This document shows positions 1 to 5,089 of a DNA stretch of 5,089 bases, in pieces (positions within the stretch are counted from its first letter, which is position 1; every line of letters begins with the position of its first letter). This stretch comes from an uncultured Veillonella sp. (GTDB taxonomy: Bacteria > Bacillota > Negativicutes > Veillonellales > Veillonellaceae). The position numbers were made by a program, and so were the translations under genes. Location: NCBI GenBank assembly GCA_900757715.1, contig CAAEOZ010000155.1, forward strand, positions 1-5,089. The letters are read 5' to 3'. Under the pieces are notes generated by a model. It was not told the origin of the DNA. It ran no database searches and saw nothing but the letters and a program-made list of their open reading frames with translations.

Positions 1-1
1 A

Positions 2-1024
2 GTAACTCCTGACGGCAAACTGACCAATGCCGGATTGCTGTTTGTGGATAATTGTACCGTATTCCAATCACGTATTTTCTGTACCCGTTGGACTGGACTA
101 TATAAGGATGATGCCATCAGTTCCGTGGAACATCGGGCTAACCTTGTGCTGCTCTTAAAATATGGTATGGATTTCATCAAGAACTATACCATGAGTGGTT
201 GGGTGAAGATGCCTAACTATCGTCTAAACCTACCGGACTATTCAGACCGCGCCATCTTTGAAGGATTGGTAAACCACCTTATCCATCGGGATTACACCGT
301 GATGGGCGGTGAAGTACATATCGACATTTATGATGACCGAGTAGAACTAGTATCACCGGGTGCAATGCTTGACGGTACACAGATTCAAGACCGTGACATA
401 TACAAAGTGCCGTCCATGCGCCGCAACCCTGTCATTGCAGATATGTTCACACAGTTGGACTATATGGAGAAACGTGGCTCCGGTTTACGCAAAATGCGGG
501 AACTTACGGAGAAGCTGCCTAATTTCCTGCAAAGAAAAGAGCCACAATATCAAACGGAAGCAACTTCATTCTACACCACTTTCTATAATCTGAATTGGAA
601 CGAAAGCGGAAGAATACCAATTGAGGAAGTGGCTAACAGGGTAAATAGCACCCTCGAAAAGTACCCTGTAAACGAAAAAAGTTCGGTCGAAAAGTTCGGT
701 GTAAACAGCAAAAGTTCGGTGAAAACCTTTGGTGATACACCAGAAGGTTCGGAGAAAGGTTCGGAGATAATGCAAAAAGGTTCGGAGAAAAAGTTCGGAG
801 ATTCGAAAAACAAATCTAAAAGCATTGGGAAAACCGCACAAAAGATTATTGATTTCGTCATTTCCGACCCATCAATGTCTGCAGAAGCAATGGCCTATAA
901 AATAGGAATAAGCTCCCGAGCCGTAGAAAAACATATTTCAAAGCTTCGTTCTATGGGAATTTTGTCCCGTGAAGGAGCAGACCATGGTGGTTATTGGCGC
1001 ATTGTAATTAATCCTCAAACCTAG
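2..1024 (+). CDS. RecG-C-terminal/AlbA_2-type ATP-binding regulator with winged-helix C-terminus (5' end missing)
   Basis: The frame is open from the left edge, so the start lies outside the window; 340 codons are visible. The TTG at 35 is internal. The first roughly 195 residues match the family annotated as 'putative ATP-dependent DNA helicase RecG C-terminal' (HATPase_c_4, GHKL fold), which normally follows an AlbA_2 (Schlafen-like) domain that would be off-window. Visible landmarks are TNAGLLF near residues 8-14, the N-box-like NHLIHRDY at 91-98, DDRVELVSPG at about 111-120, and RNPVIADMF followed by EKRGSG near 141-161. Residues about 200-275 form a low-complexity linker rich in KSSV, GSE and KFG. 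Residues about 278-335 look like a winged helix-turn-helix (SAEAMAYKIGISSRAVEKHI, then GGYWRI). It probably acts as a cytoplasmic DNA-binding regulator; helicase activity is unlikely, because no helicase motifs are visible. The next gene starts 10 bp downstream, so the two are probably cotranscribed. Confidence 0.85.
   Translation, partial: VTPDGKLTNAGLLFVDNCTVFQSRIFCTRWTGLYKDDAISSVEHRANLVLLLKYGMDFIKNYTMSGWVKMPNYRLNLPDYSDRAIFEGLVNHLIHRDYTVMGGEVHIDIYDDRVELVSPGAMLDGTQIQDRDIYKVPSMRRNPVIADMFTQLDYMEKRGSGLRKMRELTEKLPNFLQRKEPQYQTEATSFYTTFYNLNWNESGRIPIEEVANRVNSTLEKYPVNEKSSVEKFGVNSKSSVKTFGDTPEGSEKGSEIMQKGSEKKFGDSKNKSKSIGKTAQKIIDFVISDPSMSAEAMAYKIGISSRAVEKHISKLRSMGILSREGADHGGYWRIVINPQT
681..798 (+). repeat. 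Seven-copy GTTCGG repeat in the linker of the ATPase gene
   Basis: The hexamer GTTCGG occurs seven times in 118 bp, starting at 681, 694, 714, 747, 759, 780 and 793. Most copies sit in a longer context close to AARGTTCGGWGAAA. Spacings are 13, 20, 33, 12, 21 and 13 bp, so not all are multiples of three. Five copies are read as (S/G)-S-(V/E), while those at 694 and 793 are read one base shifted as K-F-G. The similarity therefore lies in the DNA more than in the protein. It encodes the hydrophilic linker between the ATPase-like domain and the winged helix. Repeat slippage during replication is a simple origin. Confidence 0.8.
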
Positions 1025-1034
1025 CAATAAACCT

Positions 1035-1739
1035 ATGGGAACATCTTTCATTCCACTTTGTGTAATAATTGCCGTTTTGATTATTGCCTTTTTGTTTGCC
1101 TCCTTACCGCAGGTAAACCATAAAACGCAATACAGAGTGCTTTATGCAATAGCCATCATCATGCTATTAGCTGTTATTCCTATCAGTGAGTATATGGCGG
1201 GACATGCCCCAAATTCAAGCAACAATTATCTGCTTGTTCTGATGTTCGATATTGCAGTAGGTTATTTCTGTATGTACATTGCCGCATTACTGAAATTCAA
1301 TGTCCTTAAACGAAAGAATCAAGCATTGGAAAATGCCTTGACCGAAAAGCAACAAGAAAGTGTAGCAATCCTATTGGAACATCAGAATGAAAAGCAACAA
1401 GCACTTCAGCAAAGAGAACTTGAATGGTTAGCAGATAAAATCAAAATGTTCACAGAGGAAGAACAGAAAGCTATTCTTGCCAGTGCTTGCGCATTTACAG
1501 AACACGGTTTTATAGTCACTCACTCAATAACCATTCACCCCAAAGACACATGTAGTCAACAAGAACTTATGTATCCTGTCTGCTCTGCTTTTTTCAATAT
1601 GGGCAAGAAGTGCAATGATATTATAAGTTTCTTATATAAAATTTTTCCTCTCTATTTTCCTGCAGGAGAAAGTGTATTAGCTAAAAAGAGTCAGGATTGG
1701 ATCAAGTTAAGGAGAGAAGGGAGAAAGAAAAATAAGTAA
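1035..1739 (+). CDS. Three-helix membrane protein with coiled coil and conserved-looking cytosolic domain, unknown function
   Basis: The 234-residue product has three hydrophobic segments, at about residues 5-24, 36-55 and 64-88. A Lys/Gln/Glu-rich stretch at about 92-136 (QALENALTEKQQES and onward) looks like a coiled coil, followed by a roughly 100-residue soluble C-terminal part. There is no cleavable signal peptide; the first helix is more likely a membrane anchor. The C-terminal part contains alternating helices, including CSQQELMYPVCSAFFNMGKK followed by NDIISFLYKIFP, which loosely recalls a LuxR-type helix-turn-helix spacing. That resemblance is weak and I would not assign it. The ATG at 1035 is the first in the frame after the upstream stop and has an A-rich leader (AATAAACCT). 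It starts 10 bp after the ATPase gene, implying a common transcript. A plausible role is membrane sensing or anchoring for the cluster, which is inferred only from topology and position. Confidence 0.75.
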   Translation: MGTSFIPLCVIIAVLIIAFLFASLPQVNHKTQYRVLYAIAIIMLLAVIPISEYMAGHAPNSSNNYLLVLMFDIAVGYFCMYIAALLKFNVLKRKNQALENALTEKQQESVAILLEHQNEKQQALQQRELEWLADKIKMFTEEEQKAILASACAFTEHGFIVTHSITIHPKDTCSQQELMYPVCSAFFNMGKKCNDIISFLYKIFPLYFPAGESVLAKKSQDWIKLRREGRKKNK

Positions 1740-1795
1740 AATAATGATCATGAAAAAAAACAATCATATCAGCGGTACTTAACGTTTGCAAAGAC

Positions 1796-2071
1796 ATGAG
1801 ACTAGACTATATAACCAAAGTAAAGTCTACCACATGGAATGCAGATGTTATTATTGAACATAATACATACAAGGTGGCTTTCAACGTGTACAAATGTCTT
1901 CACAATGTAGAAGCCACATACAAAGCGATGCGTAAGGAACGTGTTTACAGATGTTGGCTACTACTGCCAGCCGTAAACTCGTCTTATCAAGAACAAAAAG
2001 ACCATGAAATTCGTGAGCTAGGTGAATTCCGCACCAAACGTCTTGTGTTGGAAGTTTGGAAAAAAAATTGA
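1796..2071 (+). CDS. Small conserved-looking hypothetical protein (91 aa)
   Basis: I do not recognise this family. The 91-residue product is basic, has no membrane segment or signal peptide, and reads as a compact alpha/beta protein: a strand-like start (ITKVKSTTWNADVII), a central helix with several Arg and Lys residues (VEATYKAMRKERVYRCWLLL), and a charged C-terminal helix (KDHEIRELGEF). It follows the membrane protein by 56 bp. The ATG at 1796 is the only ATG available, but the frame stays open upstream to 1754, just after an A8 tract (1753-1760). A one-base deletion in that tract would add an N-terminus starting at ATG 1744 or 1750 (MKKTIISAVL). Its stop at 2069-2071 follows a second A8 tract directly and lies inside the open frame of the next gene. 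It may be a partner or a regulatory upstream segment of the nuclease-like protein. Confidence 0.55.
   Translation: MRLDYITKVKSTTWNADVIIEHNTYKVAFNVYKCLHNVEATYKAMRKERVYRCWLLLPAVNSSYQEQKDHEIRELGEFRTKRLVLEVWKKN
2060..2071 (+). other. A8 tract forming slippery heptamer A_AAA_AAT just before a stop codon
   Basis: Eight adenines at 2060-2067 are followed by TTGA. Read in the frame of the 91-residue gene, the codons are AAA AAA AAT TGA, so 2062-2068 is A_AAA_AAT, which fits the X_XXY_YYZ pattern of -1 ribosomal frameshift sites. The frame reached by a -1 shift is that of the downstream nuclease-like gene, open from before this point to 3888. The stop is directly adjacent. Transcriptional slippage on the A8 tract could have the same effect. 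I saw no obvious strong downstream hairpin, so function is unproven. Confidence 0.4.
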
Positions 2072-2094
2072 ATTTGATAACTGATAGAAGGTTT

Positions 2095-3888
2095 ATGCTA
2101 AGTAAAAAAGATATAGAAGAATTGGCTACAGGTGCAGTGAAACGCTATTTTAACACTTGTAACTTAGTTTCACCCCAAATTCAGGAAAATGATAAAACTC
2201 CTGATTGGGATGGGGAACTCAATCTATACGAAAATAAAAAAGATATTAGAAAAAATTATATTGGAAGTCTTCGAATTCAGGTGAAAGGAAAAGAAGTTCC
2301 TAAATTCAAGGACAAAGAAACATTCCCTGTCGAAACGGTCTTCCTTAAAAACGCTCGGAACGAAGGATTTGTTTTCTTTGTAGTCGAGGTAATGACAGAT
2401 GGGAAATCCAAGATATTCTATAAAAAAATGGCTCCTATAGAAATACGTGGAGAACTAGCATCTATAGAGCAACAGCAAAAGACCAAAAATATACAATTTG
2501 AACCACTAAGCATGGACAAGCCATGGATTGAAGTCGAATTGAAAGCCTTCTTGCTAGATTGCATTAAACAAAAAAGTTTCGCTTCAACAGGTCAGGTTTG
2601 TATTGAAGATATTAAAAATATCTATAACTATCAGTGGGAATTTACTTTTCAAGGGAAGAAAGATAATCTTCTGAATGACTTTCTTGGAGGATTTAAATCC
2701 TTCCTGTATCTAAAGACAAAGGAAGGCGTTGAAATACCTATAGGAAATGGCTTGATGAATATTGTCATGCCTGAATTAACTATCAAAAAAGATGAGAACG
2801 TTTATATCGGGAAAGATATTGTTGCCTCAAATTATATCCTAACCTATACAAAGGAGAATGTATCTTATAAATTAGAAGGTTTATTTCTTCTTAAATCCGA
2901 ACAAGGGTTATCATCTACTGAACGTAGCAGCAAATTGGAAATATTAGCTAATACTACAGATGGGCAAATAAAAGCCTATGAAGTTTATAAGCGACTAATC
3001 AAATTTGGTAGTATAAAGTTTGGAGAAACGGAAATCACGATTAAAGCTTCTAATAAAAAAGTTATTTTGTCAATGATAAACAAGCGGTTATCAAATCTAA
3101 GTATCCACAAATCTGTTCTTAATATTTTAAATATAAAGACTCCGATAAATTATAAGACGTTTACGGAAGAAGACGATTTTTCTATGCGTCAATTGTATAA
3201 AGCTCTTATTGAACACAAAGCGATTGGGCTTACAAACCCACAAGACATATTTAAGATCAGGATTGCAAATATAAATGTGCTTTTAGTATGCCAAAGTGAC
3301 AATAATAAAAAATTTTATTTAGACAACGCTTTTGCATCACCTCTTATTAAAGTAATGCAAAATAGCGATGTGTCCCCATTCCAAGTACCAATATTTTCTT
3401 TTCTAGGACAAAAGGGTTATGTACTCTTTGATAATATTCCATATAATAGAATTATTGAAATATATAATGAGTGTAATTTAAAAGATTCCCGCGTAATTAT
3501 CCAGGCAAATTTGGATCTACTTCAAATATTGAAAGCATATGATGAGTTAAAGCAATTAGGACACTTAGAGAAAAGTAAGCATACTATAAAAGCAGTTCAG
3601 TCATTATCGAAATGGCTTTTGGAAAATGAACGTGAGAACTCAATGATTGCACTACATCAATTGAATAGCTTGCAAATAACAAAACGTCAGCGAGCATTTA
3701 CAGAAGATGAAATCAACTTATTACTTCAACTTTCTCAAAACAATTCTGATATGGTAAGAGCTGGAGCATTCCTACTTTTAGGCAAAATAGATGTGGCTCA
3801 ATTTATAATCCAACAATTTCCCGAAGATGAGAAGACGCGTTTTATGGAGTTCCCAATTGCCATTTTCATTAAAGGTACTAATTGCTGA
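2095..3888 (+). CDS. DUF4365-like PD-(D/E)XK putative nuclease with large C-terminal region
   Basis: The product has 597 residues from the ATG at 2095. That start follows AGAAGG by three bases. An upstream TTG at 2056 in the same frame would add 13 residues and overlap the preceding gene; I prefer the ATG. The N-terminal ~160 residues resemble DUF4365, a restriction-endonuclease-like fold: an acidic helix (KKDIEELATGAVKRYF), then DWDGEL at about 37-42, then RIQVKGK at about 60-66. These fit the D/E plus Q-x-K pattern of PD-(D/E)XK nucleases, with D39, E41, Q62 and K64 as candidate active-site residues. The middle is mixed and unassigned. The last ~130 residues are helical and end with LLLGKIDVAQFII and EFPIAIF, like the natural C-terminus of related long DUF4365 proteins, so it appears full length. 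It is visibly AT-richer than the ATPase gene, suggesting transfer. DNA or RNA cleavage in defence is inferred. Confidence 0.75.
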   Translation: MLSKKDIEELATGAVKRYFNTCNLVSPQIQENDKTPDWDGELNLYENKKDIRKNYIGSLRIQVKGKEVPKFKDKETFPVETVFLKNARNEGFVFFVVEVMTDGKSKIFYKKMAPIEIRGELASIEQQQKTKNIQFEPLSMDKPWIEVELKAFLLDCIKQKSFASTGQVCIEDIKNIYNYQWEFTFQGKKDNLLNDFLGGFKSFLYLKTKEGVEIPIGNGLMNIVMPELTIKKDENVYIGKDIVASNYILTYTKENVSYKLEGLFLLKSEQGLSSTERSSKLEILANTTDGQIKAYEVYKRLIKFGSIKFGETEITIKASNKKVILSMINKRLSNLSIHKSVLNILNIKTPINYKTFTEEDDFSMRQLYKALIEHKAIGLTNPQDIFKIRIANINVLLVCQSDNNKKFYLDNAFASPLIKVMQNSDVSPFQVPIFSFLGQKGYVLFDNIPYNRIIEIYNECNLKDSRVIIQANLDLLQILKAYDELKQLGHLEKSKHTIKAVQSLSKWLLENERENSMIALHQLNSLQITKRQRAFTEDEINLLLQLSQNNSDMVRAGAFLLLGKIDVAQFIIQQFPEDEKTRFMEFPIAIFIKGTNC

Positions 3889-3946
3889 AAATAATTAGAT
3901 AATAAATTCGACTCGAAAGTGTATCCAAATGCACATCTTCTTCTTT

Positions 3947-4120
3947 TTACGCACAAAGAAGGTGTGTCGTAATAAACGATACACCTTCGACCACACGGCT
4001 CGCCCGTTTAGAACCTCGCTTATAAACTGGGGATGATTCTATGATCAGATACCATTCTTCCTTGTAATTCGACCTTCTGAGCTTGACGGTCACTTTGGTA
4101 TTAGGTAATGCTTTCTTCAT
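3947..4120 (-). pseudogene. Truncated tyrosine-recombinase integrase, N-terminal fragment only
   Basis: The minus strand encodes 57 residues beginning MKKALPNTKVTVKLRRSNYK and continuing EEWYLIIESSPVYKRG. I recognise this as the typical N-terminal arm-type DNA-binding segment of large Bacteroidales tyrosine integrases, which are usually around 400-500 residues. Similarity appears to fade after about residue 50 (GVSFITTHLLCA, then TAA), and no core-binding or catalytic region with the R...HxxR...Y residues exists in the window. The ATG overlaps the stop of the HTH gene as ATGA, so the pair was built for translational coupling, as expected for an excisionase-like gene with its integrase. A one-base shift near the CACAC at the end would give TTPSLC, closer to the usual ITTP, but the sequence beyond still does not look like integrase. 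The break coincides with an inverted repeat at 3958-3988. The remnant cannot be a working recombinase. Confidence 0.75.
3958..3988. repeat. 12-bp inverted repeat at the integrase truncation point
   Basis: GAAGGTGTGTCG (3958-3969) and CGATACACCTTC (3977-3988) are inverted copies matching at 11 of 12 positions, separated by TAATAAA. The one mismatch is a G-T type difference that still pairs in RNA. No U-run follows on either strand (GACCACACGG on plus; TTTGTGCG on minus), so it is a poor intrinsic terminator, though it could stabilise the 3' end of converging transcripts. It sits exactly where the integrase reading ceases to look normal. Confidence 0.6.
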
Positions 4121-4680
4121 TCTACTTCTGATTTATATAGATTATCAATTTCTTGCTTGGGTACATACACACAGTTTCCTATTTGTCTTGAGGGAATAGA
4201 GTATTTTCTAACGTGCGCCCATACTGAACTATCATTAATATGATACTTCTCACAAATCTCAGTAATGGTATAGCAATCCTCTAGCTCTAAGCTGTATATT
4301 TTAGGAGCAGGCTTTTCTTTCTCCGCAATACTTTCCGATCTGTTTAGAAAAAGCCGTTCCATTTCAGAGCATTTGATACGTGTGAGCCTTGTACCCATAT
4401 TGATAGTTGGAATACGTCCCAATTTAATCAGGCGATACAGAGTGCTACGTTCCACCCCGAACATAGCGACGGCTTCCTTTACAGAAATGTACTCTCTGAT
4501 GTCTGATACTTGTTGGGCAATGGCTTCTAACTTCGCGTTTCTATCCTTTGCATCCTTTTTGCGTTTCCAAGCCACTTTACCACATTTAGGGGAACAATAG
4601 TGACTGTCAAGTGTTTTTGCGACAAACACTTTGCCGCAGACCTTGCACTTCCGTTTGATTTCAAATCCGATTGTTGGCAT
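4117..4680 (-). CDS. Zinc-finger plus double excisionase-type helix-turn-helix protein
   Basis: The 187-residue product belongs to a Bacteroidales family found beside tyrosine integrases. Near the N-terminus are four cysteines, CKVC and about 13 residues later C-SPK-C (about residues 12-33), which form a probable zinc-binding finger. A basic segment (WKRKKDAKDR) follows. The first MerR/excisionase-like HTH is at about 64-112 (YISVKEAVAMFGVERSTLYR, then LGRIPTINMGTRLTRI). A second is at about 137-183 (YTITEICEKYHINDSSVWAH, then IPSRQIGNCVYVP). I chose ATG 4680, giving MPTIGFEIKRK, because this is where family members begin as I recall. An ATG at 4734 would add 18 residues encoded by the 10-bp repeats, which look like DNA sites rather than protein. 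The stop overlaps the start of the truncated integrase. Likely roles are recombination directionality and autoregulation; with the integrase broken, only regulation may remain. Confidence 0.82.
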   Translation of the reverse strand: MPTIGFEIKRKCKVCGKVFVAKTLDSHYCSPKCGKVAWKRKKDAKDRNAKLEAIAQQVSDIREYISVKEAVAMFGVERSTLYRLIKLGRIPTINMGTRLTRIKCSEMERLFLNRSESIAEKEKPAPKIYSLELEDCYTITEICEKYHINDSSVWAHVRKYSIPSRQIGNCVYVPKQEIDNLYKSEVE

Positions 4681-4681
4681 G

Positions 4682-4745
4682 TTATCTACTTTTAAGTATG
4701 TATTAGTATGTATAAGTGTGATTAAGTACCACATTATCTACTTTT
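4682..4745. promoter_or_regulatory. Four 10-bp-phased repeats bracketed by a 12-bp direct repeat, upstream of the HTH gene
   Basis: On the plus strand, TAAGTATG (4693-4700), TTAGTATG (4703-4710), TAAGTGTG (4713-4720) and TAAGTACC (4723-4730) repeat at an exact 10-bp period, with T, A, G and T invariant at positions 1, 3, 4 and 5. The array is bracketed by two identical copies of TTATCTACTTTT (4682-4693 and 4734-4745), offset by 52 bp, about five helical turns. Each bracket copy lies next to a candidate ATG of the HTH gene. Same-face repeats like these suit cooperative binding by an excisionase-like protein, or integrase arm sites. Binding by the adjacent HTH protein is inferred. Confidence 0.6.
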
Positions 4746-4751
4746 TTGTCT

Positions 4752-4771
4752 TGTCGCAAACATGTCGCAAA
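4752..4771. repeat. Paired TGTCGCAAA repeat, candidate attachment-site or operator element
   Basis: Two copies of TGTCGCAAA, one starting at about 4752 and the other at 4763, lie one helical turn apart (11 bp). The minus strand reads TTTGCGACATGTTTGCGACA. TTTGC-containing cores are known at attachment sites of Bacteroides elements such as CTnDOT, and this spot lies between the dnaK terminator and the element's HTH gene, where an element end would be expected. CATGTTTG within it on the minus strand also differs by one base from the Bacteroides -7 consensus TAnnTTTG, so it could instead be the HTH promoter. I cannot decide between these. Confidence 0.35.
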
Positions 4772-4824
4772 TAAGAGATAAAAAAGCCCATAGAAAACAC
4801 ATAGCAACCATGAACCCCATAAAC

Positions 4825-4862
4825 GCAAAAAGCGTGCAACTCATTGAGCTACACGCTTTTGC
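4825..4862 (-). terminator. Intrinsic terminator of dnaK, potentially bidirectional
   Basis: About 30 bp after the dnaK stop, the minus strand forms an 11-bp stem GCGTGTAGCTC / GAGTTGCACGC with two G-T wobbles and a three-base loop. AAAA precedes the stem and TTTTT follows it on the minus strand, giving the standard hairpin plus U-tract. The A and T flanks could extend the stem. The plus strand also ends in TTTT, so it could work in both directions and isolate dnaK from the inserted element. Confidence 0.8.
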
Positions 4863-4893
4863 TTATTGTTTATTATCTGTATCCTTATCGGAA

Positions 4894-5089
4894 TCATTTG
4901 ACTTCCTCAAAATCTGCATCCTGAATATCTTCTTTGTTATTAGAAGAAGAACCTTGATTAGCCTGTTGTCCTGCACCTGCACCCGGACCAGCCTGAGCGC
5001 CACCTTGTGCACCACTCTGAGCATACATTTCAGCGCTGGCAGCCTGGAATGCTGTATTCAGTTCAGCCATGGCAGTATCAATAGCAGAC
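4894..5089 (-). CDS. dnaK: Chaperone DnaK (Hsp70), C-terminal end only
   Basis: The gene enters from the right edge on the minus strand; only the last 64 codons and the TGA at 4896-4894 are present. The visible part starts in the final helices of the lid (SAIDTAMAELNTAFQAASAE), continues through a Gly/Ala/Gln/Pro-rich flexible tail, and ends with NKEDIQDADFEEVK. That acidic EEVK-type ending is typical of bacterial DnaK, and the GAQ-rich tail fits Bacteroides. The full protein (about 640 residues) is the cytoplasmic ATP-dependent chaperone working with DnaJ and GrpE. Its codon choice is more GC-balanced than the nuclease-like gene, as expected for a core chromosomal gene. It serves here as the anchor for the chromosomal flank of the inserted region. 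Confidence 0.93.
   Translation of the reverse strand, partial: SAIDTAMAELNTAFQAASAEMYAQSGAQGGAQAGPGAGAGQQANQGSSSNNKEDIQDADFEEVK

Noticed and set aside
360..593. Plus-strand 77-codon open frame inside the ATPase gene
   Set aside because: It is an out-of-frame shadow of the conserved ATPase-like domain with no recognisable features.
566..861. Two overlapping minus-strand open frames opposite the ATPase linker, with LRTF or SEPF repeats
   Set aside because: They arise because the GTTCGG-rich linker has few stops on the opposite strand. They lie inside a convincing gene and show no family features.
3889..3946. Searched for a terminator of the nuclease-like gene in the convergent gap
   Set aside because: Only a 5-bp TTCGA/TCGAA palindrome and short CTTCTTT/AAAGAAG arms are present; neither forms a credible hairpin with a U-tract.
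3965..3981. TGTCGTAATAAACGATA resembles TGTCGCAAATAAGAGATA at 4763-4780, as if two ends of a small element
   Set aside because: The match needs a gap and is 14 of 18 positions, and the first copy is adequately explained as integrase coding sequence (SFITT) plus the inverted repeat.
4373..4600. Plus-strand 75-codon open frame opposite the HTH gene
   Set aside because: It is a shadow: the minus strand here encodes the well-supported first HTH domain.
1..5089. CRISPR array, tRNA or rRNA genes, insertion-sequence transposase
   Set aside because: No regularly spaced long repeats with unique spacers, no tRNA or rRNA-like segments, and no transposase motifs were seen in any frame.

Overview
The window looks like Bacteroides or a close Bacteroidales relative. 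The best evidence is at the right end, where the minus strand carries the last 64 codons of dnaK with a Gly/Ala/Gln-rich tail ending in EEVK. The excisionase-like zinc-finger/HTH protein and the integrase N-terminus beside it also belong to families I know from Bacteroidales mobile elements. Translation starts mostly have A-rich leaders rather than strong Shine-Dalgarno sequences, which also fits.

Layout. Plus strand, 2-3888: four colinear genes with short gaps. They are (1) the 3' part of a RecG-C-terminal/AlbA_2-type ATPase regulator with a repetitive linker and a C-terminal winged helix, (2) a three-helix membrane protein with a coiled coil, (3) a 91-residue protein of unknown function, and (4) an approximately 600-residue protein with an N-terminal DUF4365-like, PD-(D/E)XK-type putative nuclease domain. 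Minus strand, 5089-3947: the dnaK 3' end, its hairpin terminator, a short repeat-rich spacer, the zinc-finger/HTH gene, and a truncated integrase that overlaps it by ATGA. The two groups converge at about 3889-3946, where I see no gene and no clear terminator.

Interpretation. The right side reads as the end of a mobile element or genomic island inserted just downstream of dnaK. Its integrase is broken after about 50 residues, so the element is probably immobilised unless a recombinase acts in trans. The plus-strand cluster is probable island cargo. A regulatory ATPase, a membrane/coiled-coil protein and a nuclease-like effector are consistent with a defence cassette, but that is inference. 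Two A8 tracts flank the 91-residue gene. The second forms a slippery heptamer directly before its stop codon and could join it to the nuclease-like ORF. The spacer upstream of the HTH gene holds a four-copy, exactly 10-bp-phased repeat bracketed by a 12-bp direct repeat 52 bp apart, which is a strong candidate for a regulatory or recombination-directionality site.
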